Shown here one piece after another: positions 52,051 to 60,749 of a stretch of DNA of 64,000 nt. The notes under the pieces were generated by a model that saw nothing but the letters and a program-made list of their open reading frames with translations, did not search any database and was not told the origin of the DNA. The DNA is from Citrifermentans bremense R1 (GTDB lineage: Bacteria; Desulfobacterota; Desulfuromonadia; Geobacterales; Geobacteraceae): positions 372,001 through 436,000 of the forward strand of contig NZ_AUGE01000002.1 of the NCBI RefSeq assembly GCF_000426865.1, read 5' to 3'. Positions within the stretch are counted from its first letter, which is position 1, and each line of letters starts with the position of its first letter. The translations under genes were made by a program, and so were the position numbers.

Positions 52051-53607
52051 ATGATTCGAAAGCTTATAAAATCGCTACTTGAAGCAAAGGCTTACCCCGA
52101 GCCCACGGCCGGGGTGCGCCTCATCGAGACCCACGTTTCCTTCATCTTCGTTACCGACTGCTTCGTTTACAAGGTCAAAAAGCCCGTCGATTACGGTTTT
52201 CTCGACTTCACCACGCTGGAGCGCCGGCGCTTTTACTGCGAGGAAGAGGTGCGGCTGAACCGGCGCCTCTGCCCGGACCTCTACCTGGGCGTGGTGGAAC
52301 TGCGGCGCAGCTCCCAAGGAGCTTCCTTTGCCGGCGGGGGAGAGCTGCTCGACTACGCGGTGAAGATGAAGCGGCTTCCCGAAGAGCGGATGCTGGTGCA
52401 CCTTCTGGAGCGGCGGGAAGCGGGCGTCGCCGATATGAACCGGATCGCACGGGTGGTGGCCGACTTCCATGCCAAGGCCTTGCGTAGCGCAGAGATAGAC
52501 GCCTGCGGCCAAACCGCCCTCATCCGCCGCAACTGGGAGGAGAACTTCCGGCAGGCGGCGCCATTCGCGGGGGTGACCATATCCGCCTGCGAGCTTGCTG
52601 ACATACGGCGCTTCGCCGAGCGGTTCCTGGAGCAAAACGAGGAGCAATTCCGCCTGCGGGTGGCCAAAGGGTACATCAGGGAGTGCGACGGCGACCTCCA
52701 CTCGGGCAACATCTGCCTCACCGACAAAGTCTGCATCTTCGACTGCATCGAGTTCAACGAGCGGTTTCGCTACATAGACACGGCGGCGGACCTCTCCTTC
52801 CTGCTGATGGACCTGGAGTACGCCGGGCGCCCGGACCTGTCGGAGGCGCTCCTGGCGGCCTACCAAGAGGCCGCGGGGGACCGGGAAATGGGGAGCCTGC
52901 TCCCGTTCTACAAGACCTACCGCGCCTTCGTGCGCGGCAAGGTGACCAGCTTTTTGCTGAACGACCCCGACCTACCCTCCACGGAGCTTGCCGGCAAAAG
53001 GGAGACGGCCCGGCGCTATTTCCGCCTGGCCCGCGGCTATACGCTGAGGGACCGGCTCAAGCCTTCCCTGGTGATCACCTGCGGCCTCATGGGAAGCGGC
53101 AAGAGCACCCTGGCCCGGGAACTCGCCCTCGAACTCGGCTTCCAGCTGCGGCGCTCGGACGTGCTGCGCAAGGAAGTAGCCGGCCTTCCTCTGCAGCCGG
53201 TGGCGGAAGAGTACCGGGGGGGCATCTACAATGCCGACATGGACCGCGCCACTTACGCAGCTCTTTTAGCCGAGGCCGAAGAGGCGCTCAAGGCGGGCAA
53301 GGGGGTGGTGGCCGACGCCACTTTCCGCCGCGCCGCCGACCGCGAGGCCTTCCGGGCGCTGGCCGAGCAGCTTGGCGTTACCTGCTACACGGTCGAGACC
53401 CGCTGCCCCGAACTCATAATCCGGCAGCGGCTGGAGGCGCGCCGCGGCGACGCAAGCGAACTCTCCGACGCCAGGTGGGAGCACTTCCACCGGCAACAGG
53501 CGGAGTTCGAGGCGACGCAAGCGGGGGAGTCCATCCAGGTCGACTCCACCCTCCCCCTCTCCACCGAGGCCGACTTGGTGTTGCGCGCAATGGGGTTACT
53601 GCCATGA
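52051..53607 (+). CDS. Aminoglycoside-phosphotransferase-like kinase fused to a P-loop kinase
   Basis: A 518-residue two-domain protein. Residues ~1-320 are APH/protein-kinase-like: FVYKVKKPVDYGFLDF supplies the lysine, ECDGDLHSGNICL near 212 the catalytic loop and FDCIEFNERFRYID the metal site. Residues ~335-518 are a P-loop phosphotransferase with GLMGSGKSTLA near 346 and a following LRRSDVLRKEVAG. Such fusions are common in proteobacteria but of unknown substrate. Its stop overlaps the next ATG (ATGA), linking it to the signalling genes downstream. Confidence 0.85.
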   Translation: MIRKLIKSLLEAKAYPEPTAGVRLIETHVSFIFVTDCFVYKVKKPVDYGFLDFTTLERRRFYCEEEVRLNRRLCPDLYLGVVELRRSSQGASFAGGGELLDYAVKMKRLPEERMLVHLLERREAGVADMNRIARVVADFHAKALRSAEIDACGQTALIRRNWEENFRQAAPFAGVTISACELADIRRFAERFLEQNEEQFRLRVAKGYIRECDGDLHSGNICLTDKVCIFDCIEFNERFRYIDTAADLSFLLMDLEYAGRPDLSEALLAAYQEAAGDREMGSLLPFYKTYRAFVRGKVTSFLLNDPDLPSTELAGKRETARRYFRLARGYTLRDRLKPSLVITCGLMGSGKSTLARELALELGFQLRRSDVLRKEVAGLPLQPVAEEYRGGIYNADMDRATYAALLAEAEEALKAGKGVVADATFRRAADREAFRALAEQLGVTCYTVETRCPELIIRQRLEARRGDASELSDARWEHFHRQQAEFEATQAGESIQVDSTLPLSTEADLVLRAMGLLP

Positions 53608-53852
53608 AGACCTCCATCAGGGAGCTGCTGGTTAAAAGGCTCAAGCTGAAAGACACCTGGGTGATCTGCTTCGTCCTCGGCATGATCATGATGAACTACC
53701 CGTTCATCAGCATCTTCAACAAGCCCGTCTTCCCCTTCGGGATCCCGCTGCTTTACCTGTACCTGCTCTGGGGATGGATGTTCTCCATCTTCATCGTCTA
53801 CCTGTTCAGCCGCGCCGCACGCAGAGACACTGACGGAAAGGGGCGCCCCTGA
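53604..53852 (+). CDS. Small two-helix membrane protein (82 aa)
   Basis: Two hydrophobic helices (VICFVLGMIMMNYPFISIF and LLYLYLLWGWMFSIFIVYLF) with basic ends, resembling small accessory proteins encoded before sodium:solute symporters (DUF3311/DUF4212 type). Its start overlaps the kinase stop and its stop overlaps the symporter-phosphatase start by one base (TGATG), so the three are tightly coupled. The accessory role is inferred from position and topology. Confidence 0.75.
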   Translation: MKTSIRELLVKRLKLKDTWVICFVLGMIMMNYPFISIFNKPVFPFGIPLLYLYLLWGWMFSIFIVYLFSRAARRDTDGKGRP

Positions 53853-56800
53853 TGCTCGATGTAAACTGGGTCTGGGGCACGGCGCTCCTTTATATCGTCA
53901 TCCTGTTCCTGGTCGCCTACTATGCCGACCAGAGGCAACGGGAGGACAGGAGCATCACGGCGAATCCAGCCGTGTACGCCCTCTCCATAGCCGTCTACTC
54001 CACCTCGTGGACCTTCTACGGCAGCGTCGGCAAGGCCGCGACCACGGGCATCGACTTTCTTCCCATCTACCTTGGCCCCACGCTCACCGCCTTCACCTGG
54101 TGGTTCCTGCTGAAGAAGATCGTCAGGATCTCCAAGGAAAACAACATCACCTCCATAGCCGACTTCATCAGCTCCCGATACGGCAGCTCGCAGTGGCTGG
54201 GAGCCATGATCACGGTGATCACCCTGATGGGGATCATGCCGTACATAGCCCTTCAGTTGAAGGCCGTCTCCACCGCTTTCACCATCATCACCGGTTACCA
54301 CGACTTCCACGTCGGCGTCATGGAAAGGGTCTACACCCCCTCCCCCCACCCCGGGCTCTTCACGGCGGCCCTGCTGGCCCTGTTCAGCGTGGTCTTCGGG
54401 GCCAAGCACTTAGCCTCCACCGAGCGCCACGACGGGCTGGTGGCCGCCATCGCGCTGGAGTCCCTGGTAAAGCTCGTGGCGATGCTCGTGGTCGGCTTCA
54501 CCATCACCTACTTCGTCTTCGACGGCATGGGGGACATCTTCACCCGCATGTACCGCAAAGACCCGGCCCTGCTCACCCGGCTCATCACGCTGGGGGGGAC
54601 CGGCGAAAACTCCTACTCCTCCATGTTCAGCCTGCTCACCCTCTCCATGAGCGCGGTGATGCTGCTGCCGCGCCAGTTCCAGGTGATGGTGCTGGAGAAC
54701 GCGGACGAATCGCACCTGAACGCTGCTTCGTGGCGCTTCCCCGCCTACATGTTCCTGATGAACCTGTTCGTGATGCCTATCGCGCTCGCCGGGGTGCTTT
54801 TGACCGGCTCCAACGTGGGGGCCGACTTCTTCGTGCTCACCCTCCCCATGCAGCAGGGGTACCCGTGGCTCGCCCTGCTCGCTTTCCTCGGGGGGTTCTC
54901 CGCCTCCGCCGGCATGGTGATGGTGGAGTCCATCGCCGTTTCGACCATGCTGCTGAACCACGTGCTGATGCCGGTCGTGATCAGGTTCAAGCCGCAGTGG
55001 TGGTTCCCCAAGCTCCTCATCAACCTCAAGCGCTTCGGCATCGTACTGGTCATCCTTTTGGGCTACCTGTACCAAAGCGTGGTGGGAGAGAGCTACATGC
55101 TCGCCAACATGGGGCTCATCTCCTTCTCCGCGGCGGTCCAGTTCGCCCCGGCGCTGATAGGGGGGCTGTACTGGCCACGGGGGAACAAGACCGGGGCGAT
55201 AGCGGGTCTTTCCTGCGGGTTTGCCGTCTGGTTTTACACGCTGCTGCTCCCCTCCCTGCTGCAGGCCGGAGGGTGGCAGGACGACCTCCTTTTGCAGGGC
55301 CCGTTCGGCATCGAGTTCCTCAAGCCGCAGGCGCTCTTCTGGCTGACCGGGCTCGACCCCTACAGCCATACGCTCTTTTGGAGCATGTTCATGAACATCC
55401 TCGCCTACCTCTCCCTCTCCATCCTCCTGGGACAGGGGGAGAAGGAAAGCGAACAGATGAACCGCTTCGTCCGGGTCTTCTCCCCTGAGAACCTGGAGCC
55501 GCAGTGGGAGACCAAGCGCCTTTCCAAACCGGTCACCATCGTGCAGTTCGTGAACCTCATGTCCAAGTTCATCGGCGAGCAGCAGGCGCACACCGCCATC
55601 ACCGACTACCTGGGGGACCGGGAGATAGACAGCAAAGGGGGGGTCTCCGAGTTCGAGCTCCCCAACCTGAAGCGCTTCGTGGAGAAGACCCTGGCGGGCT
55701 CTTTGGGCGGCGCCGCCGCGGGCGCCGTGGTGGAAAGCTTCCTCTCCGACATAGGCTCCCGGATGGAGCCGGTCTTCGACATCTTTTCCACCGTGCGCAC
55801 CTCAAGGGACCAAAGCCGCGAGGCGCTCTCGGTGCGCCTGCGGGCCTCGGAGATCATGAACCGCTCGCTGGAGCTCGACATCATCATGGGGGACCTGCTC
55901 GAGCTGATACTGCGGGAGTTCAAGCTCGACCTCTGCGTCATCAGGCTCTTGAACGACGAAGGGATGCTGGAGGTGCGCTGCCACCGCGGTTACGGCGGGG
56001 AGCGCATCATCAGCGAAGGAAGGACGCTGGAGATCGACACCCACGTAGGGGAGGCGTTCCTGGGAAGGCGGACGGAATTCGTGAACGACACGGCCTTTCT
56101 CACCAAGGCCATCGCCAAGGAGATCGCCAACAGGGAAGGGATCCGCTCCTTCGCCCACATCCCCATCGCCAGCGCCGGAGCCCCCCCGGTCGGCGTCCTC
56201 TCGGTCTTCTCCCGATCCATCGTCGGGCTTTTCACCGAGCAGTTCGTGGAGCTCTTGGAGAGCCTCGCCGGGCAGCTGGCCCAGGCGGTGAACATCGTCG
56301 AAGAGCGCGAGGCGAGAGAGCGCGAAAGGCGGCAAAAGGAAGCGGCGCTACTGGAGAACGCGCGGGTGACCCGCGACCTCGAAATCGCCAAGCAGATCCA
56401 GCTCTCGCTTCTTCCCGAGTCCGCCCCGCGCCTCAAAGGGCTCAGCATCGCCAGCCGCTGCATCCCCGCGGCGCACGTCGGGGGGGACTACTACGACTTC
56501 TTCGAAAGGGGCGAAGGGCGGGTCGACGTCATCATGGCGGACGTCTCCGGCCACAGCGTAGGCGCCGCCTTGATCATGGTCGAGACCAGGAGCGTGCTCC
56601 GGGCCCAGATGAAGGAAACCCACTCCGCCAAAGACGTGCTGAGGCTTTTGAACGAGCTCCTCTACGACGACCTAAGCGGCGCCGAACTCTTCATCACCAT
56701 GTTCTGCGCCAAGTACGACGGGACCACCCGCACGCTCTCCTACGCCAACGCAGGGCACAGCCGCCCCATCCTCTTCCGCGCCGGCGGGTGGGAGGAACTC

Positions 56801-57115
56801 GACGCCGAAGGGCTGATCCTGGGGGTCGAGCAGTCTGTTTCGTTCGAGGAGAAAAAGGTGAGCTTGGAGACTGGGGACCTGCTCCTCATCTATACCGACG
56901 GGATCATCGAGGCGGAGCACGAAACGGGCGAGCTTTTCGGGGTCGAGAGACTGTGCCGACTGGTCTCGGGACTGGCCGACGAGGAACCGGAAACTGTGAT
57001 CGAGCGGGTCCTTTCAGAGGTCAATACTTACTCATGGCCCCATCCTTTACAGGATGACATTTCCATGGTAGTCATGAAGGTGTTAAATAATGAGGCAGAG
57101 ACCGCCTCTTGCTAA
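53852..57115 (+). CDS. Sodium:solute symporter-like sensor fused to GAF and SpoIIE phosphatase
   Basis: A 1087-residue fusion. Residues ~1-530 resemble PutP-type SSS transporters with about 13 membrane helices (YSTSWTFYGSVGKAATTG, SIADFISSRYGSSQWLGAM). A linker (530-650) and a GAF-like domain (~655-810, LLNDEGMLEVRCHRGYGG) follow. A coiled-coil linker (NIVEEREARERERRQKEAALLENARV) then leads to a PP2C/SpoIIE phosphatase at ~850-1080 with HVGGDYYDFFE near 875, ADVSGHSVGAALIM and YTDGIIEAEHETGELFG. It probably dephosphorylates the downstream STAS protein in response to a transported or sensed solute. Confidence 0.9.
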   Translation: MLDVNWVWGTALLYIVILFLVAYYADQRQREDRSITANPAVYALSIAVYSTSWTFYGSVGKAATTGIDFLPIYLGPTLTAFTWWFLLKKIVRISKENNITSIADFISSRYGSSQWLGAMITVITLMGIMPYIALQLKAVSTAFTIITGYHDFHVGVMERVYTPSPHPGLFTAALLALFSVVFGAKHLASTERHDGLVAAIALESLVKLVAMLVVGFTITYFVFDGMGDIFTRMYRKDPALLTRLITLGGTGENSYSSMFSLLTLSMSAVMLLPRQFQVMVLENADESHLNAASWRFPAYMFLMNLFVMPIALAGVLLTGSNVGADFFVLTLPMQQGYPWLALLAFLGGFSASAGMVMVESIAVSTMLLNHVLMPVVIRFKPQWWFPKLLINLKRFGIVLVILLGYLYQSVVGESYMLANMGLISFSAAVQFAPALIGGLYWPRGNKTGAIAGLSCGFAVWFYTLLLPSLLQAGGWQDDLLLQGPFGIEFLKPQALFWLTGLDPYSHTLFWSMFMNILAYLSLSILLGQGEKESEQMNRFVRVFSPENLEPQWETKRLSKPVTIVQFVNLMSKFIGEQQAHTAITDYLGDREIDSKGGVSEFELPNLKRFVEKTLAGSLGGAAAGAVVESFLSDIGSRMEPVFDIFSTVRTSRDQSREALSVRLRASEIMNRSLELDIIMGDLLELILREFKLDLCVIRLLNDEGMLEVRCHRGYGGERIISEGRTLEIDTHVGEAFLGRRTEFVNDTAFLTKAIAKEIANREGIRSFAHIPIASAGAPPVGVLSVFSRSIVGLFTEQFVELLESLAGQLAQAVNIVEEREARERERRQKEAALLENARVTRDLEIAKQIQLSLLPESAPRLKGLSIASRCIPAAHVGGDYYDFFERGEGRVDVIMADVSGHSVGAALIMVETRSVLRAQMKETHSAKDVLRLLNELLYDDLSGAELFITMFCAKYDGTTRTLSYANAGHSRPILFRAGGWEELDAEGLILGVEQSVSFEEKKVSLETGDLLLIYTDGIIEAEHETGELFGVERLCRLVSGLADEEPETVIERVLSEVNTYSWPHPLQDDISMVVMKVLNNEAETASC

Positions 57116-57182
57116 ATGTCAGCAGTTATTGCACAATAAGTCAGGCATCATAAGCATCTGACCTCAAGACAAGGAGACCGCC

Positions 57183-57524
57183 ATGAATCTAGCCAGCGAA
57201 ACAAGGAAGGACGTAGTTATCTTATACGTCAAGGAAGAGAGGCTGGATGCTCACAACTCGACAGAACTTAAGAGCGCCGTGCAAAAGCTCTTCGAAGATG
57301 GAAAGAAAAACGTCCTGGTAGATCTCAAGGATGTGCGCTTCATTGACAGTTCCGGCTTGGGCGCGCTGGTATCTGGCTTCAAGAACGCCATTTCTCATCA
57401 AGGAAACCTGAAACTTTCTTCGCTGCAGTCACAGGTGAAGTCAATGTTCGAACTGACCCGCCTGCACAGGGTGTTCGAAATCTTCCCTTCCACCGTGGAG
57501 GCTATCGAAAACTTTCAATCCTAA
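57183..57524 (+). CDS. STAS-domain anti-sigma factor antagonist
   Basis: A 113-residue SpoIIAA/RsbV-like protein. The phosphorylatable serine lies in DVRFIDSSGLGALVSGF near 55-71, and the rest matches a single STAS domain. It lies 67 bases after the phosphatase gene and 32 before the kinase gene, with AAGGAG before the ATG. When dephosphorylated by SpoIIE-like phosphatase it would sequester the HATPase protein. Confidence 0.92.
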   Translation: MNLASETRKDVVILYVKEERLDAHNSTELKSAVQKLFEDGKKNVLVDLKDVRFIDSSGLGALVSGFKNAISHQGNLKLSSLQSQVKSMFELTRLHRVFEIFPSTVEAIENFQS

Positions 57525-57556
57525 AGCGAAGGCAAGGGTTATAAGCGAGGCGCCAG

Positions 57557-57982
57557 ATGGAAGGAAACACGATCGAGGTCGACATAAAGGTCCCCAACAA
57601 GACCCGTTACCTGAGTCTTATCGGTAAGATCGGAGAGGACATAGCGCGGGAGCTCGAGCGCTACAGCGGCGACAAGGAAGTCCTCGCCTACCATCTGAAC
57701 CTGGTGCTCACCGAGGCGATGGTGAACGCCATCAAGCACGCCGGGCCAAAGGAACCGGAGAAGCTGGTGCGCATCGTCATCACCTTGCACATGGACGACC
57801 TCACCATCAGGGTCTACGACGACGGGCAAGGTTTCGACATCAATTCGATCCCCGCCCCGAACTTCGAGGAACTGGAGGACCGGGGGCGCGGCATCTTCCT
57901 GATCCGCACCCTGATGGACTCGGTGTGCTACCGCAAGAACTGCAAGGAGAACATCCTGGAGATGAAGAAAAAACTCTCCTGA
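57557..57982 (+). CDS. Anti-sigma regulatory kinase (RsbW/SpoIIAB-like HATPase)
   Basis: A 141-residue GHKL ATPase: N-box LTEAMVNAIKHAGPKEP near 53, G1 YDDGQGFDI near 94 and G2 GRGIFLIRTLMD near 112. It completes a phosphatase/STAS/kinase set. No sigma factor gene is adjacent, so the output could be an unlinked sigma factor or another STAS partner. Confidence 0.92.
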   Translation: MEGNTIEVDIKVPNKTRYLSLIGKIGEDIARELERYSGDKEVLAYHLNLVLTEAMVNAIKHAGPKEPEKLVRIVITLHMDDLTIRVYDDGQGFDINSIPAPNFEELEDRGRGIFLIRTLMDSVCYRKNCKENILEMKKKLS

Positions 57983-57997
57983 CCCCCCCCCCCCGCA

Positions 57998-58771
57998 TCA
58001 CCCCCTTCTCAGGCGGTACAGCGCCATCACTCCGCCGACAATGAGCATCGGCAGGCTCAACAGTTGCCCCATCGAAAGCCCCCCGAAGAGAAAACCGATC
58101 TGCTGGTCGGGTTCCCTGAAGTTCTCCAACAGAAACCGGAACAAGCCGTACAAGGCAATGAAGGACCACACCACCACGCCGTCGCGGTTCACCTTGCGGG
58201 AGATGGCGTAAAGGATGAGGAACATGACCGGACCTTCGAGCAGCGCCTCGTAAAGCTGCGAGGGGTGGCGCGGCAGCGGTCCTCCCCCCGGAAAGACCAT
58301 CGCCCAGGGGACGTCGCTCACCCGGCCGTAGAGTTCGCCGTTTATGAAATTGCCGATCCTGCCGCAGCCAAGCCCCACTGGAGCGGCGAGGAAACCGATG
58401 TCGGCCAGGCGGTAAAAGTGGAGCTTGTGCCTGCGGATATAGAAGATGCTCGCCAGCACCGCCCCGATAAGCCCGCCGTGAAACGACATCCCCCCCTCCC
58501 AGACCGCGAAGAGCTTCAGTGGGTTGGCTATGTAGTAGGCGAGGTTGTAGAACAGGATGTACCCGAACCGGCCGCCCAGGATGACCCCTACCGCCACGGT
58601 GAAGATCAGGTCAGCGACGTCGTCCTTGGTCAGAGAGAGTCCCTTTCTCCTAACGCCGGACAGGATGATGAAATAGGCCGAGATGAAACCGATGATGTAC
58701 ATGAGACCGTACCAGCGAAACTCCAGCGGTCCCAGGCGCAAAAAGACCGGGTCGATGTTGGGAAAAGTCAT
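57998..58771 (-). CDS. lgt: Prolipoprotein diacylglyceryl transferase Lgt
   Basis: Transfers diacylglycerol from phosphatidylglycerol to the lipobox cysteine. The 257 residues include LGPLEFRWYGLMYIIGF near 12, EGGMSFHGGLIGA near 95, and the signature GLGCGRIGNFINGELYGRVSD near 133-153. RHPSQLYEA follows. Seven membrane helices. Convergent with the HATPase gene, with only 15 bases between them including a run of C. Confidence 0.96.
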   Translation of the reverse strand: MTFPNIDPVFLRLGPLEFRWYGLMYIIGFISAYFIILSGVRRKGLSLTKDDVADLIFTVAVGVILGGRFGYILFYNLAYYIANPLKLFAVWEGGMSFHGGLIGAVLASIFYIRRHKLHFYRLADIGFLAAPVGLGCGRIGNFINGELYGRVSDVPWAMVFPGGGPLPRHPSQLYEALLEGPVMFLILYAISRKVNRDGVVVWSFIALYGLFRFLLENFREPDQQIGFLFGGLSMGQLLSLPMLIVGGVMALYRLRRG

Positions 58772-58873
58772 TTAACGCTCCGAAAGCTTGATTCTTATCA
58801 AACGCCGACCCCGCCGGCGCCGGCAATGGGCGCAGCAGAGCCGGGATGGCGCGGGTCGAGGCGCCGCAACGCG

Positions 58874-59371
58874 CTACCTCCTGAAGTCGGCCGGGAGGTC
58901 ATAGCGGTCCGCGGTCGAGTTCAGCTGGTCCAGCTTATTCTGCAGCTCCTTCACCCTTGCCTCGTTGTGCTTGATGCTGTTCTGGATGTTCAGATATTCC
59001 GAGCGGGACATGCGGGAGGTGTCCCCAAGGCGCACTTTCAACGCATCCAAATCGGTCTGTGCGGTTTGCAGGCGCGAGTTCGCCTGCAGAAACTCCCTGC
59101 GCCAGGCAAGCTCGTCCTTGCCCCCGTAGGTCTTGCTCTTCTCGTTGTTTTTCGCTCCCTTTTCCCCGCCCCCCTTGGGGCTGGCCGTCTCGGACGCGGC
59201 AGCGGGAGGCTCCTCGCTCCCTAACCTTTTGGCCTTCTTCCGGTACTTTTTCGGGACCTTCCCCAGATCCTCGGCGAAGTTCACCGTGCCGCGCTCGTCG
59301 GTCCATTCGTAGGTCTCCGCCAGAGCGGACAGCGGGTATAGCAAGAGCAAAAGCAAAAGCAGCTTCTTCAT
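58874..59371 (-). CDS. DUF4124-like exported protein with coiled coil
   Basis: A 165-residue protein with a signal peptide (LLLLLLLYPLSALAE) and an N-terminal YEWTDERGTVNFAEDLGKVPKKY segment typical of DUF4124 domains. A Ser/Lys/Gly-rich linker and a C-terminal coiled coil follow (ARVKELQNKLDQL). Presumably periplasmic; function unknown. It lies between lgt and the HIT gene. Confidence 0.8.
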   Translation of the reverse strand: MKKLLLLLLLLYPLSALAETYEWTDERGTVNFAEDLGKVPKKYRKKAKRLGSEEPPAAASETASPKGGGEKGAKNNEKSKTYGGKDELAWRREFLQANSRLQTAQTDLDALKVRLGDTSRMSRSEYLNIQNSIKHNEARVKELQNKLDQLNSTADRYDLPADFRR

Positions 59372-59414
59372 GTCAGTCTCCTTGTGCAGATCCTTTATGG
59401 ATTACGGTTCGGGA

Positions 59415-59759
59415 CTACCCTGGAGGCCACCCGAGCTTGCGTCCGGCAAGCAGGTGGAAATGGATATGGAAAACGGACTGGCCGGCGCCGGCGTTGGTGT
59501 TGTTCACCAGGCGGAACCCTTCCTCGTCCACGCCACGCTCCCGGGCGAGCTTGGCAGCCGCCCGGTGGATCGCCCCGATGATCCGGTCGTCCTCAGGAGC
59601 AAGCGCCAGCGCGTTGTCGAGGTGCTTCTTGGGGATGATAAGCATGTGCAAGGGCGCCACGGGGTTGATGTCCTCGATGGCGAAGAGATCGTCGTCCTCG
59701 TAGACCTTCTTGACCGGAATTGCGCCGCTGGCCATCTTGCAGAACAGGCAGTCGTTCAT
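59415..59759 (-). CDS. HIT-family nucleotide hydrolase (HinT-like)
   Basis: A 114-residue histidine-triad protein: CLFCKMASG at the N-terminus and HIHFHLLAGR near 98-107 for the triad. It probably hydrolyses AMP-linked phosphoramidates. ATG follows AAAGGAGG. Standard length and architecture. Confidence 0.95.
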   Translation of the reverse strand: MNDCLFCKMASGAIPVKKVYEDDDLFAIEDINPVAPLHMLIIPKKHLDNALALAPEDDRIIGAIHRAAAKLARERGVDEEGFRLVNNTNAGAGQSVFHIHFHLLAGRKLGWPPG

Positions 59760-59855
59760 GTAACACCTCCTTTAAAAGTCAAACTCCAGAACCTTTAGCC
59801 ACGGAGAACACGGAGAAAATCTGAGAGCGTCTCTGTTCCTCTGGGACCGCCTTGG

Positions 59856-60647
59856 CTATTCCTCAGTGACCTCTGTGTTCCGGGATTCCAGGGGTTGCAG
59901 GGTTTGCAGGTCCCCCTGCTTCTTCAGATGGATCAGGAACTCCTTGTTCCCCTTGGGTCCGAGGATGGGCGAATCGCATACACCCAGGACCAGCAGCCCC
60001 AGTCCCCTGGCCAGCTCGCCGATGCTCTCCACCACCTCCTGGTGCTTCTTCTCGTCCCGAACCACCCCGCCCTTCCCCACCTGGCCGCGCCCCACCTCGA
60101 ACTGCGGCTTGATGAGCGCGACCACGACGCCGTCGGGCTTGATCAGCCTGAGCGTCGGCGGAAGCACCTTGTCCAGCGAGATGAACGAAGCATCGATCAC
60201 CGCCAGGTCCGGGGATTCCGGGAGCATCCCCGGCTCCAGGTGGCGGATATTGGTCTTCTCCATGCTCACCACCCGCGAGTCCTCGCGCAGCTTCCAGGCC
60301 AGTTGCCCGTAGCCGACGTCCACAGCATAGACGCGGGTAGCGCCCCTTTGCAGCAGACAGTCGGTGAAGCCTCCGGTCGAGGCGCCCACGTCGATGGCGC
60401 AGAGTCCGGCGACGTCGATACCGAAGCGCTCCAGCCCCTCGGCGAGCTTCAGCCCCCCGCGGCTCACATAGGGAAGCGGCTCCCCCTTGAGACGGATCTC
60501 GGCCTCGACCGGGACCATGAGCCCCGCCTTGTCGGCCAAGTGGTCGTCAACCACCACCTGCCCCGCCATAATGAGCGCCTTGGCCCGCTCCCTGGAAGGG
60601 GCGAGCCCCCGTTCCAGCACCAACTTGTCGAGTCTTTCCTTGGTCAA
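59856..60647 (-). CDS. TlyA-family rRNA methyltransferase/hemolysin
   Basis: A 263-residue protein with an N-terminal S4 RNA-binding domain ([29 protein letters not shown]) and an FtsJ-like methyltransferase domain ([20 protein letters not shown] near 83). [19 protein letters not shown] is a family hallmark. Members methylate ribosomal RNA 2'-hydroxyls. The C-terminus runs into repeat-type sequence ('cctctgtgttccgg' at its stop), suggesting the repeat extended the reading frame. Confidence 0.92.
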   Translation of the reverse strand: MTKERLDKLVLERGLAPSRERAKALIMAGQVVVDDHLADKAGLMVPVEAEIRLKGEPLPYVSRGGLKLAEGLERFGIDVAGLCAIDVGASTGGFTDCLLQRGATRVYAVDVGYGQLAWKLREDSRVVSMEKTNIRHLEPGMLPESPDLAVIDASFISLDKVLPPTLRLIKPDGVVVALIKPQFEVGRGQVGKGGVVRDEKKHQEVVESIGELARGLGLLVLGVCDSPILGPKGNKEFLIHLKKQGDLQTLQPLESRNTEVTEE

Positions 60648-60749
60648 GTGAACCTCAAATCAAAAAACTAAAAGCTCAAACGAAAGCTTTCACCCCTGGT
60701 CCACAGAGTCCACAGAGTCCTCTGTGGTGAGTGCCTTTGCTTTTAACAG

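Noticed and set aside
54410-55591. 393-codon open frame opposite the symporter-phosphatase fusion
   Set aside because: Antisense shadow; charged low-complexity composition.
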